Of a stretch of 64,000 bases of DNA, positions 1-9,300 are shown piece by piece; position 1 is the first letter of the stretch; every line of letters begins with the position of its first letter. The notes below the pieces were generated by a model that had not been told where the DNA came from, did not search any database, and saw only the letters and a program-made list of their open reading frames with translations. The stretch lies in the NCBI RefSeq assembly GCF_000711875.1, contig NZ_JONM01000007.1, positions 124,001 to 188,000 on the forward strand. The letters are read 5' to 3'. The position numbers and the translations under genes are program-made. The DNA is from Andreprevotia chitinilytica DSM 18519. Its GTDB lineage: Bacteria; Pseudomonadota; Gammaproteobacteria; Burkholderiales; Chitinibacteraceae.

Positions 1-120
1 CAGCCAATCTTCGATCAGCGGGCCTTGCGTGAGTGCGCGCCAGATTTTTTCCGGCGGGTGTGCGATCTCCCGTTCGACAACGAGGGTGCGCGTAGTGGTG
101 GCGGTAGCGGTCAGTGTCAT
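1..120 (-). CDS. SRPBCC (AHSA1-like) domain protein, N-terminal part only
   Basis: The reverse strand encodes the first 40 residues of a protein that runs off the left edge. After a Thr-rich start it reads VEREIAHPPEKIWRALTQ, which is the first strand and helix of the AHSA1/START-like fold. Such proteins bind hydrophobic ligands and are very often encoded directly behind an ArsR repressor. That is the case here: its ATG overlaps the repressor stop codon (ATGA), so the two are translationally coupled. The function is unknown and the rest of the gene lies outside the window. Confidence 0.85.
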   Translation of the reverse strand, partial: MTLTATATTTRTLVVEREIAHPPEKIWRALTQGPLIEDWL

Positions 121-440
121 TGGTCCATCCTATCCAGCAGGTTTTCGAGGCGATCGAACCGGTCACGCCAGAAGGCGCCGTAGAAACTCATCCAGTCGAT
201 CAGGGGTGCCAGGCCTTGCGGCTCGGCGCTGTAGTAAACCAGGCGGCCTTCGGGCCGATCGCGCACCAGCCCGGCGAGCTTGAGTACGCCCAGGTGCTTG
301 GAGACCGCTGGCTGCGAGACGCCGGATTGGTCCGTCAAGGCACGTACGGTCTGTTCCCCGTCGCGGGCCAAGCGTTCGAAGATCGCCCGACGGGTCGGGT
401 CGCCGAGAGTCTTGAAAATGTCGTCATGAGTGGCTTGCAT
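117..440 (-). CDS. ArsR-family winged-helix repressor
   Basis: This is a 107-residue regulator. MQATHDDIFKTLGDPTRR is the typical start of the ArsR class paired with SRPBCC proteins, and SGVSQPAVSKHLGVLKLAGL is the recognition helix-turn-helix, followed by the wing (VRDRPEGRLVYYS). No cysteine metal site is visible, so it is probably not a metal sensor. A GTG in frame at 458 would add six residues, but that codon lies inside a perfect inverted repeat at 450-465 that looks like its own operator, so I prefer the ATG at 440. The gene is co-transcribed with the SRPBCC gene through an ATGA overlap and is probably autoregulated. Confidence 0.85.
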   Translation of the reverse strand: MQATHDDIFKTLGDPTRRAIFERLARDGEQTVRALTDQSGVSQPAVSKHLGVLKLAGLVRDRPEGRLVYYSAEPQGLAPLIDWMSFYGAFWRDRFDRLENLLDRMDQ

Positions 441-449
441 ATCAAAAAC

Positions 450-465
450 ATAACTCACCAGTTAT
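450..465. promoter_or_regulatory. Probable ArsR operator (6-4-6 inverted repeat)
   Basis: The sequence ATAACT-CACC-AGTTAT is a perfect inverted repeat ten bases in front of the ArsR start codon. Its size and position fit the autoregulatory site of ArsR/SRPBCC pairs. The link to the regulator is inferred from position. Confidence 0.55.
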
Positions 466-565
466 ATATTGGCAAGCGTGAGGTGATACAAAAAAGCGAT
501 CACTTATTGTGAATTGAGGCGGATAGCGGGTTGGGAGGGGGATCGGCATGCCGACAGGCGAATTA

Positions 566-663
566 CCCGTAGCCGGACGGGATCGCTTTCGTCAGTAGAC
601 TCGGACTGGGTGAAACGGGTCGAGAACGTGGAAACCCCGGCTGCAGAATGCGTCCGGGCTACA
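566..663. repeat. Degenerate copy of the GTAGCC-CGGACGG palindromic repeat
   Basis: GTAGCCGGACGGG near the left end and CGTCCGGGCTAC at the right end match the arms of the better preserved copies at 12349-12427, 36690-36760 and 47286-47387, but the inner part has diverged. The stretch 441-740 otherwise holds only the ArsR operator and no convincing gene. Confidence 0.5.
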
Positions 664-740
664 TGGGCCGCCATTGCAGGACGGGTTGAGCATGCGATAC
701 CCATCGCTGCCCGGCCATCACTCAAACCGCCGCACAAATA

Positions 741-772
741 AAACAAGCCCAGCACTTGGCTGGGCTTGTTTC
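741..772 (-). terminator. Rho-independent terminator of the DUF945 gene
   Basis: A GC-rich stem (AACAAGCCCAGC paired with GCTGGGCTTGTT) has a four-base loop and, read on the minus strand, is followed by TTTTATTT. It lies 21 bases beyond the stop codon of the DUF945 gene. Confidence 0.8.
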
Positions 773-792
773 GGCAGCAACTTCGCTACGGC

Positions 793-2145
793 TTAGCGCT
801 GCGCCATCAGTTGCGCAATGCTCGTGGGTTTGCCGTTCAGCTCCATCTGGCCGCCCTTCAACACCAGTTTGGCCTTGATCAGCTTGCCGTCGTTTTCAAC
901 GAAGCCCTTGGCGGTGCCTTGTTCCAGCACGGCGTCCACCATGGCTTGGGAGCCAGCGGCGCTTTCCGGGGTGAATTCGGTGATCATGTAGTTGATCAGT
1001 TCATGCGGCACTTGCACGGCCACCGTGGCATTCACCTTGGGCAGGAGGGCTGCCGGGTTGCCGAAGTCTTCCTGCTTGACGTCCTTGCTGGCGACATCCA
1101 GCTGGTAGGTGCCATCGCCGGCCGGGGTCTTGAGCTTCAGGCCCATCTTGAGGCTCGGGTCTTGCTTGAGCAACGCCACGACCATCGTCTTGATCTGCTC
1201 CTGATTCTGCTTGGGGTCGAGCTGGCACTGCAGAAATCCTTGCTCCCAAGTCAGATCGTTGTATGCCTTGATTGCCTTGGCATCGATGCGATCCGCCTGA
1301 TAGTCCATCGCCAGCGAGCCGACCTTCTTGTCATGAACGATCACACTATCGACGTCGACGTTCGCCACCAGGGCCACCAAGCCATCCTTGATACTGGTGT
1401 CGCTACGCAGCGCGGTTTTACCCACGCTGAAGTCCAGCGGCCGGCCCTGCGGCGTAATCATCTTGGCGCCGAAGCCATCCCACGTCATCGCTTGCTTGCC
1501 AACATAAATGCCTTCCGGCGCCTTGGTCTGCTCGCCCTCGAAGTTGACCGCGCCAAAGTGCAGGGTGTCGTTCTTTTCCGGGTGCTTCACATCGAAGCCG
1601 GCGATGTTCAGCTTGCTCTGGATGCGGCTCAAATCCTGATCGTATTTCACCGTGCCGGTGAAGCCCTTCCAGTCGAAGGTGCCTTGGCCGGCTTCGGTGT
1701 AACTGACCGCCGGGCTGGTGACTTCGGTGACGATATCGCCGCTCAGGCCAATCGCGGTGTGGACAGCAAGCGGCTGCTTACCCTTGAAGATCTTGTCCAC
1801 CCCTTCCTGCGCTTCCTTGCTGTAGACGATCTCGGAATCGATGCTCATCGCCAGCGGGTTGTGGTGGATGGTGTTGCGGATCGTCAACTCGGCCATCGGA
1901 AAGGGGTGCGCGCCGGTGGCAGGTGCGCCTTCACAGCCAATGCGATAAGTCACGGTCTCGGTGGAGCGCCAGAAGCCCCTCTGGAAATCACGCTTGACCA
2001 CATTGACGATCTGATAGTGATGGAGCTGGTCTGAGAGTTTGTCGAACTTGCCGTCCACCTTCTGGCCGGCGTACCACGTGGCACCGGCGAAGCCTGCCCC
2101 GCCCAATGCGATGATGGCCACGATGGCCTTGATTGCTGTGCTCAT
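793..2145 (-). CDS. YdgA-family DUF945 protein
   Basis: This is a 450-residue protein with an N-terminal membrane anchor (TAIKAIVAIIALGGAGFAGATW) and a long periplasmic part. The layout TWYAGQKVDGKFDKL, then RDFQRGFWRSTETVTYRIG, and repeated beta-rich segments match the YdgA/DUF945 family. E. coli YdgA is about 500 residues, exported and of unclear function. An in-frame start nine codons upstream is possible, but the ATG at 2145 has a good ribosome site (AGGGA, 9 bases away). It is a single-gene unit ending in the terminator at 741-772. Confidence 0.8.
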   Translation of the reverse strand: MSTAIKAIVAIIALGGAGFAGATWYAGQKVDGKFDKLSDQLHHYQIVNVVKRDFQRGFWRSTETVTYRIGCEGAPATGAHPFPMAELTIRNTIHHNPLAMSIDSEIVYSKEAQEGVDKIFKGKQPLAVHTAIGLSGDIVTEVTSPAVSYTEAGQGTFDWKGFTGTVKYDQDLSRIQSKLNIAGFDVKHPEKNDTLHFGAVNFEGEQTKAPEGIYVGKQAMTWDGFGAKMITPQGRPLDFSVGKTALRSDTSIKDGLVALVANVDVDSVIVHDKKVGSLAMDYQADRIDAKAIKAYNDLTWEQGFLQCQLDPKQNQEQIKTMVVALLKQDPSLKMGLKLKTPAGDGTYQLDVASKDVKQEDFGNPAALLPKVNATVAVQVPHELINYMITEFTPESAAGSQAMVDAVLEQGTAKGFVENDGKLIKAKLVLKGGQMELNGKPTSIAQLMAQR

Positions 2146-2374
2146 GAGTGCTGATCCCTGATTTGATCGCAAGCGGGTAACAGCACGCTCGCGTCGTAAT
2201 TGAATGAGTTGCGTCGGCGGGTTTACGCAGACATTGGCATGTCTTAAAACTTTCGGAAGTTATCAGTTTTTGAATGGCGATGGCAAATCAGGATGCTGCA
2301 TTGCGATATGGAACCTCGAATCGGTGCGGATTTGATATCGCAATCCAGTAGAGAAAAGGCGCGCCGTTCGTAGT

Positions 2375-2401
2375 GCGGGTTAGCCACGAGGCGTAACCCG
2401 C
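2375..2401. repeat. Short palindrome GCGGGTTAG...CGTAACCCGC, copy 1
   Basis: Ten-base arms (GCGGGTTAGC / GCGTAACCCGC) surround a short loop. A second copy lies at 36535-36564. The surrounding gap 2146-2461 contains no convincing gene or terminator. Confidence 0.5.
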
Positions 2402-2461
2402 AACATCCGCGTGCAAGAGATGCATTGCCCGCGCGGGTCAAATGACTCGGCCTACATGGCT

Positions 2462-3352
2462 TCAAACTCCACCCAGCGGCAACACACTCACGGCCACGTC
2501 CAGCGTGTGATCCCGCCCACCCTGAATCACCCCGCGCAACGGCGTGACGTCACCATAATCCCGCCCCACCGCCACCACGACGTGCGCGCAGGTCGGCACG
2601 ACGTCGTTGGTCGGGTCGAGATCAACCCAGCCATGTACCGGGCACCAGACCGATAACCACGCGTGCGAGGCATCGGCCCCGAGCAAGCGCGGCTGGCCCG
2701 GTGGCGGGTCGGTCAACAGATAACCGCTGACATAGCGTGCCGGCAAGCCCAGCGCCCGCAGGCAACCGATCATGATATGGGCGAAGTCCTGACACACGCC
2801 CATGCGGGCATTAAACGCTTCGAGCACGGGCGTCGAGACTTCGGTACTGGCGGCGGCATAAGTGAATTCGCGGTGGATGCGATGCATCAGTTCAAGCACG
2901 GCATCCAAAAGTGGCCGCTCGGGCATGAACGATGCCAGCGCGTAATCGTGCAGTTGTCGCAGCAGCGGCACGAATGGCGACGGGTAAGCGAATTCGGACT
3001 CCGGCGCGAACGGCATGCCCACCTGAAAATGCATGGCAGCGCGGACTGCTTCCCACGCGGGACTGGCGGCAGGATCAACATTGGTAAAGCGCGGGCTGAG
3101 CGACACCACGCTTTCCGCCTTCACGCACAGCGCATCGTGCGGCGCGGTAATGGAAAAGCGATGCTGCGTGTTGCCGAAGTAGTCCGTCACGCGAGAGAGG
3201 TACGCCGGCTCCGGGGTGATGGTCAGCGCGCAGCTTTCCAGCTGCTGCCACGGCTGCGACACGGGCTCCAGCCACGCCAGATGCTGGGCCAGATCGACCC
3301 GCGAGGCGTAGTGGTAGGTGGTTTCGTGGGCGACGTAGAGCTGGGTTGGCAT
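2462..3352 (-). CDS. Transglutaminase-like protease/ligase (COG1305 type)
   Basis: This is a 296-residue protein with no signal peptide. It has the N-terminal beta domain seen in bacterial transglutaminase-like proteins (YVAHETTYHYASRVDLAQH) and a papain-like core with the expected triad: Cys in GVCQDFAHIM (about residue 185), His in DASHAWLSVW (about 229) and Asp in VDLDPTND (about 244). A TTG start nine codons upstream is also possible, since neither start has a clear ribosome site. It is the last gene of a three-gene cluster with the ATP-grasp/alpha-E and transglutaminase/DUF2126 genes. Homologous clusters are predicted to make or trim peptide-like products, but the reaction has not been established. 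Confidence 0.85.
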   Translation of the reverse strand: MPTQLYVAHETTYHYASRVDLAQHLAWLEPVSQPWQQLESCALTITPEPAYLSRVTDYFGNTQHRFSITAPHDALCVKAESVVSLSPRFTNVDPAASPAWEAVRAAMHFQVGMPFAPESEFAYPSPFVPLLRQLHDYALASFMPERPLLDAVLELMHRIHREFTYAAASTEVSTPVLEAFNARMGVCQDFAHIMIGCLRALGLPARYVSGYLLTDPPPGQPRLLGADASHAWLSVWCPVHGWVDLDPTNDVVPTCAHVVVAVGRDYGDVTPLRGVIQGGRDHTLDVAVSVLPLGGV

Positions 3353-3400
3353 TGGGATTGATGGTAATCGCTTAAGCAAACGGTTCTTCGAAACAACCTA

Positions 3401-3510
3401 TCTCCCCTCGCCCACTTGTGGGAGAGGGGCCCGGGGAGAGGGTCGTGCAACATGCAGCGACCTATGCAAGCACCCTCTCCCTAACCCTCTCCCACAAGTG
3501 GGAGAGGGGA
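3401..3510. repeat. CT-rich REP-like element (family A), copy 1
   Basis: Two palindromes, CCCCTCGCCCACTTGTGGG(A)GAGGGG-like at the left and CCCTCTCCCACAAGTGGGAGAGGG-like at the right, flank a spacer of about 50 bases. The same arrangement recurs about ten times in this window, always between genes. Here it sits between two genes of the ATP-grasp cluster. Confidence 0.85.
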
Positions 3511-3545
3511 CAAAAACTACACCTTGACGCTACGTGTACCGCCCC

Positions 3546-6101
3546 CTAAATCAAAAACGTCTGATTCACATCATGCGTATGACTGAAATACCGCAAGCCA
3601 ATCGCATCGGACAACTGCATGGCCGTACGTTGCAATTTCAGGGTCCAGTCAATCAAGGCAGGGTGATAACCGTTGCTGTCCTTCTCACAGAGCATAGCCA
3701 GATCAGGGCGGCCGAGCGGGAGCAGTTCGGTCAATGGCGCAACGCCAGGCAGGGTCGGCAAGCGGCCCAACTCTCGCCGTAGCACACGCAATACAAAGCG
3801 CAGCGAGCGGGGGTTGTCCTTTTCCCGCGCCAGCAGATCGAGCAACGCCGGGATTTCTTCGTGGCGCTGATAGCGGCTGCGATAAGTGATGGCACTGTCG
3901 AACACACCCAGCAGCAAATCGAACGCCGGGCCATGCGGTGTGCCGCTATGGAAGGCGGCGGACATCGCGCTGCTCATGGCGGCAAGGCGTTCGATATGGC
4001 GGCCGATGGTCAGCAACCGCCAGCCATCGTCGCGCGTCATGCGGTCGGCTTGTTCGCCGCTGATGGCGGCCAGATCGATGGCGAGCTGATCGAGCGCGGT
4101 CATGGCTTCGGTGGTCGGGTCGCGGCTCTCCGGCCCGGCACGCTCGGCCCAGTTGGCGAACGGCGCGTTGGGCGCAAGCACCAGCCGGGCGTGATCGGGT
4201 GATAGGCGATCGCGAATCTGCGCCGCCGAACGCGCCAAGGCATCGAGGTTGAAAGCCACGCTGGTTGCGCCATCGGCATCGCCCAAGGCGGCGATCAGCT
4301 TCTGCTGGAATGCCCAAGGATTGGCCGCCAACTCCGGCGCATCGACCGGCACGAGACCAGCACGCAGACAGAGCTGGCTGACGGTGGCGATGAAATCAGC
4401 CGGCAACCGTTCGTTGGCATTGAGCCAATCGAGCACCAGCCGCGCCAAGCGCACGCCGGTTTCGGCCCGCTCGGCGTAGCGGCCCATCCAGAACAGGTTT
4501 TCGGCGGCACGGCTGGAGATGACGCCACGCCGGTTGGCGAGGTCTTCCGGCCGCAGTTTGCCGGGCAACATGGAAAAGGTATCGACCTCGCCCTCGGTCA
4601 GCACCCAGGTGTCCAGACTGCTGCCGCCATGCTGCATCGAGACGATTTGCTGATCGCGGCTGGCGATGCGGGTCAGCCCGCCCGGCAGCACGCTCCAGTG
4701 CCCGTTGCCGTCGGCAATGGCGAACACCCGCACCATCGCGGCACGCGGCACCAGCCGTTGCTCGGTCCAGGTCGGCACTTGCGATAGCGGCAGGTAATCC
4801 TGCAGCGTGTAAGCCTCCGGGTTGATCTGCATGCGGCTTTGCCAGCCGGCGAGTGCCGATGTCGGCGTGCTGGCGCACATCACCGGTTCAAAGTGCGTTT
4901 GCGTGGCCTGGCGTGGGTAGGTCGGCTTGATCACGTGCCGTTTCAGATCGAGCAACGCTTCTTCCATCGCCGCCTGTTCGCCACACCACCACGACGGCAG
5001 CGACGGCAGCGCCAGCGGCTCGCCCAGCAGGTGATCGGCAATGCCGGGCAGGAAGGCGAGGATGCCGGGCGATTCCAGAAAGCTCGACCCGAGCGCATTC
5101 GCCACCAACACATTGCCGGCCCGCACCGCTTGCAACAGGCCCGGCACACCAAGCGTGGAATCCGGCCGCAGTTCGAGCGGATCACAGAAATCGTCATCCA
5201 GCCGTCGCAGCACCGCTTGCACTGGTTCCAGACCGGACAGCGTCTTCATGTACAGCTTGTCGTCCCGCACCGTCAGATCGCTGCCTTCAACCAGCGGCAG
5301 GCCGAGATAACGGGCGAGATAAGCGTGTTCAAAATAGGTTTCGTTGTACGGCCCGGCGGTCAGCAGCACGATGCGCGGCGCGCCATCGGGCGAGGTGCCG
5401 GCAGGGCTCAGGCTGTACAGCGTATCGAGCAGCTTTCGGTAGCTGGAGGCCAGATGCTGCACCCGCAGCTCGCGAAACGCCTTGGGGAATTGCTGCGCCA
5501 CGATCATCCGGTTTTCCAGCGCATAGCCCAGGCCGGACGGCGCTTGGGTGCGCTGCGACACCACGCACCAGCGGCCATCCGGCGCGCGGGCCAGATCGAA
5601 GGCGGCGATGTGCAGATACACGCCGCCGGGCGGCGTATAGCCCGCCAGCGACCGCAAATAACCGGGATGCCCCTGCACCAGCGCGGCCGGCAACAGACCG
5701 GCGTGCAACAGCTGCCGCGGGCCATAGGCATCGGCGAGGATGGCGTTCAGTAAAGAGGCACGCTGCGCGACGCCGTGTTCGATCTGCTGCCAATCGGCCG
5801 CGTCGAGCACAAAGGGCAGCAAATCCAGCGACCACGGCCGCGATGGGCCATTGGCATCGGCGTAGACGTTGTAGGTGACGCCGTTATCACGAATCTGCTT
5901 GGCCGCCGCCTGCCGCCGCCGCTCCAGATCGTCCATCCCCTCGCTGCCGAGCGTCTCGAAGAAGCGCCGGTATGGCTCGCGCAGACTGCCCGCCGCACGC
6001 AACTCGTCGTAATGCCCGGAACGCACTGGCACGGCAAGGTTGCTGATGCTGGCGGCGAAACTGGCATCGTCGTCGAAGGGGAAGGCGAGGTTGTTGCTCA
6101 T
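3546..6101 (-). CDS. Circularly permuted ATP-grasp fused to alpha-E domain
   Basis: This is an 851-residue fusion. Residues 1 to about 480 are a circularly permuted ATP-grasp ligase (COG2308 type), with DNGVTYNVYAD, GPYNETYFEHAYLARYLG, VRDDKLYMKTLSG and NVLVANALGSSFLESPG. About 525-851 is the alpha-helical alpha-E domain (COG2307), opening with ISSRAAENLFWMGRYAERAE. In many bacteria these are two adjacent genes. ATP-grasp enzymes make C-N bonds through an acyl phosphate, so the protein is expected to be a peptide or amide ligase, with alpha-E as partner domain. The substrate is unknown. The ATG at 6101 is preferred over a TTG three codons upstream. Flanking genes carry transglutaminase domains. 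Confidence 0.88.
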   Translation of the reverse strand: MSNNLAFPFDDDASFAASISNLAVPVRSGHYDELRAAGSLREPYRRFFETLGSEGMDDLERRRQAAAKQIRDNGVTYNVYADANGPSRPWSLDLLPFVLDAADWQQIEHGVAQRASLLNAILADAYGPRQLLHAGLLPAALVQGHPGYLRSLAGYTPPGGVYLHIAAFDLARAPDGRWCVVSQRTQAPSGLGYALENRMIVAQQFPKAFRELRVQHLASSYRKLLDTLYSLSPAGTSPDGAPRIVLLTAGPYNETYFEHAYLARYLGLPLVEGSDLTVRDDKLYMKTLSGLEPVQAVLRRLDDDFCDPLELRPDSTLGVPGLLQAVRAGNVLVANALGSSFLESPGILAFLPGIADHLLGEPLALPSLPSWWCGEQAAMEEALLDLKRHVIKPTYPRQATQTHFEPVMCASTPTSALAGWQSRMQINPEAYTLQDYLPLSQVPTWTEQRLVPRAAMVRVFAIADGNGHWSVLPGGLTRIASRDQQIVSMQHGGSSLDTWVLTEGEVDTFSMLPGKLRPEDLANRRGVISSRAAENLFWMGRYAERAETGVRLARLVLDWLNANERLPADFIATVSQLCLRAGLVPVDAPELAANPWAFQQKLIAALGDADGATSVAFNLDALARSAAQIRDRLSPDHARLVLAPNAPFANWAERAGPESRDPTTEAMTALDQLAIDLAAISGEQADRMTRDDGWRLLTIGRHIERLAAMSSAMSAAFHSGTPHGPAFDLLLGVFDSAITYRSRYQRHEEIPALLDLLAREKDNPRSLRFVLRVLRRELGRLPTLPGVAPLTELLPLGRPDLAMLCEKDSNGYHPALIDWTLKLQRTAMQLSDAIGLRYFSHTHDVNQTFLI

Positions 6102-6150
6102 TCGGCTCAATTGGAATCAAAAACGCTTAGTCACAACTTGCTGTGAATCA

Positions 6151-6288
6151 TCCCCTCTCCCATTTATGGGAGAGGGTTAGGGTGAGGGTGGCGAATATGC
6201 AGCTGCCGTAGCCACCACCCTCTCCCCCAGCCCCTCTCCCACTAATAGCTGGGCAAGGCTGAAGCCTTGCACGCGAGGGCGAGGGGAG
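6151..6288. repeat. REP-like element (family A), copy 2, with extra inner hairpin
   Basis: The left palindrome CCCCTCTCCC-ATTTAT-GGGAGAGGG is followed by a spacer and a right CCCCTCTCCC arm. An inserted hairpin (GCAAGGCT / AGCCTTGC) precedes the closing GGGCGAGGGGAG. The same insert is found in the copies at 10067, 48909, 51755 and 58544. Confidence 0.8.
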
Positions 6289-6293
6289 AAACC

Positions 6294-6322
6294 CAAACCC
6301 CGGGTATCGCCCGGGGTTTGGA
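6294..6322 (-). terminator. Hairpin behind the transglutaminase-DUF2126 gene
   Basis: A perfect 11-base stem CAAACCCCGGG / CCCGGGGTTTG has a 5-base loop. It lies 33 bases past the stop codon of the minus-strand gene. The following T-run is short (GGGTTTC), so termination may be partial, which would allow read-through into the ATP-grasp gene. Confidence 0.6.
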
Positions 6323-6354
6323 TTCAATACTAAACATGCTTTGAAAGCAGCAGC

Positions 6355-9300
6355 TTACGCGTCACGCCGCCGCAAATCGAGCGAGAACGGAAACTCGCGG
6401 CTTGGTGTTGCAGGTTCGACCTCCATTCGGCCAGCGGTGTGGCCAAGCTGAACGAAGCGTGCCAGCCGGCGGCTTTCCGCCTCGTAGGCATTGATCGGGA
6501 AGGTGTCGTAATTGCGCCCGCCCGGATGCGCGACGTGATACTGGCAGCCGCCGAGCGAGCGTTGCATCCAGCTATCCACCACATCGATGGTCAACGGCGC
6601 GTGCACGCCGATGGTCGGGTGCAAGGCGGAAGGTGGCTGCCATGCGCGGTAACGCACACCGGCCACATATTCGCCAACGCGGCCGGTAGGTTGCAGCGGC
6701 ACGGCCTGGCCGTTCACGGTGATCACGTGGCGGTTGCCGTTCAGGCCGCTCACCTTGATCTCCAGCCGCTCCAGCGATGAATCGACGTGCCGCACCGTAG
6801 TGCCGGCCATGCCCTCCTCGCCCATCACGTGCCACGGTTCGAGCGCGTTGCGCAGTTCGAGCTCGATGCCCTGCACCGCCAGCGTGCCGATCTGCGGAAA
6901 GCGGAATTCAAAGTGCGGCGCGAACCAGGCGGCGTCGAAGGCGTAACCCGCTTCGTTCAACTCGGTCATCACGTCGTTGAAATCCATCTGCACGAAGGTG
7001 GAGAGCATGAAGCGGTCGTGCAGCTCGGTGCCCCAGCGGGTCAGCTTGGTGGTGTAGGGCTGGTTCCAGAAACGCATCACCAGTGCCCGGAGCAACAGCT
7101 GCTGCACCAGACTCATGCGCGCATGCGGCGGCATTTCGAAGGCGCGCAGTTCCAGCAGGCCGAGGCGGCCGGTGGCGCTGTCCGGCGAATACAGCTTGTC
7201 GATGCAGAACTCGGCGCGGTGCGTGTTGCCGGTCACGTCGATCAAGAGATTGCGCAGGGCGCGGTCGATCAGCCAAGGCGGGGCATCCTTGCCGGTGCGG
7301 GCCAGTTGGCTGCGCAATTCGGCGAAGGCGAGTTCGATCTCGTAGACCTGATCGTTGCGCGCTTCATCCAGCCGTGGGGCCTGGCTGGTGGGGCCGATAA
7401 ACAGGCCGGAGAACAGATAGGACAGCGACGGGTGGTTGTGCCAATAGGCGATCAGGCTGGCCAGCAAATCCGGCCGGCGCAGGAAGGGGCTATCGGCCGG
7501 CGTGGCGCCACCGAGGACGAAGTGGTTGCCGCCGCCCGTACCGGTATGCCGGCCATCGACCATGAATTTCTCGGTCGAGAGCCGCGATTCGTGCGCAGCC
7601 TGGTAGAGGAATTCGGTGTGGTCGACCAGCTCGTCCCAGCTGGCAGCCGGGTGGATGTTGACCTCGATCACGCCGGGGTCGGGCGTGACTTGCAGCATTT
7701 TCAGGCGCGGATCACGCGGCGGTGGGTAGCCTTCCATGACGATCTTCACGCCCAGCTCGGCAGTGGTCGCTTCGACGGCAGCCACGAGATCGAGATAGTC
7801 CTCCAGCGCGGCCAGCGGCGGCATGAACAGATACAACACGCCATTGCGCGGTTCGATGCACATGGCGGTGCGGGTGATCCAGCCGGCGGACTGGAAGCGT
7901 TCCGGGGCGTGCTCGTCAGCCTGGTTGGCTCCCTCTTCCGGCTGTTCACCTGCTGGGTCACCCGATCCAGTACCGAGCGAGCCGACAAAGCCAGCCTGAT
8001 GCGCCGCCTTGGCCATGGTCAGTGCCAAAGCCCGCCCACGTGCCAACGAGGGATGCAGCGTGTCCGCCGCTTCACCCATCGCGCCAGCAACCGGTACACC
8101 GCGATACTGCGCCGTGACCATCGCAGCATCCGGCAGCGGCGCGCGCGGCGCGAATGGGTCGTGTTCGATCAGATAGGGGTAGTCGGCTTTCGACACCCAC
8201 GGCAGCGAATCCAGCGGCAGGCGGTAGCCCATCGGCGAATCGCCAGGGATCAGATACAAGCGCTCGTCGCGCACGAACCAGGAACCGGTAATCCAGGCCG
8301 GGCCAGTCAGCGCGGTCGCTTCAGCACGCTTGATCGGCAGCATGTAGCCCACCTTGCGATCCAGACCCTGATCGAACACGCGGCGCAGGCGATCACGCTC
8401 CATTTCGTCGTCCAGCCGGGCATCGAACGGGTCGACGTTGACCGGCAACCGGCGCTCGCGCCACAGGTAGTACCAGGCATCCTCGTAGCCGGGGATCACA
8501 TATTTCGGGTCCAGCCCCAGCTTGCCGGCCAAGGTACCGATAAAGCGCTCGGCATCGGCTTCGGTGTAGCTGGATGGCTCGCGCTCATCGGCGAACAGCG
8601 ACGGGTCTTGCCAGCACGGCTGACCGTCGGCACGCCAGAAAATCGACAAGGCCCAGCGCGGTAGTTGCTCACCGGGATACCACTTGCCCTGGCCGAAATA
8701 CAGGAAGCCGCCTTCGCCATATTCCGCCCGCAGCTTCTGCACCAATTCGGTGGCGAAGCCGCGCTTGGTCGGGCCGAGCGCATCGGTGTTCCACTCCGCG
8801 CCATCGCGATCCGCGACCGAAACAAACGTCGGCTCGCCGCCCATGGTCAAACGCACGTCGCCCGCGACCAGATCGCGATCGACGGCATGCCCGAGCGCGA
8901 CCATCGCCGCCCATTGTTCATCGGTGTACGGCTTGGTGACGCGGGGCGATTCATAAATCCGCGTGACGGCCATGTGGTGGCTGAACTCCACCTCGCATTC
9001 GTCCAACGCACCGGTAATCGGCGCAGCACTGCCCGGCTCGGGCGAGCACGCCAGCGGAATATGGCCTTCGCCGGCGAACAGGCCGGAGGTCGGGTCCAGC
9101 CCGATCCAGCCCGCGCCGGGCAAATAGACTTCGCACCACGCGTGCAAGTCGGTGAAATCCGCCTCCGCGCCGGATGGACCATCCAGCGCCTTCACATCCG
9201 CCGTGAGCTGGATCAGATAACCAGAGACGAATCGCGCCGCCAGCCCCAGCCGGCGCAGCGCGTTGACCAGCAACCAGGCGGAATCGCGGCAAGAGCCGGA

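Noticed and set aside
766-2034. Long open frame opposite the DUF945 gene
   Set aside because: It is antisense to a well-supported gene and its composition (Arg/His/Gln-rich) is what a high-GC reverse frame gives. The same reason removes similar frames at 4839-5753, 6787-8664, 8665-9981, 10275-11696, 21152-22279 and 31008-32516.
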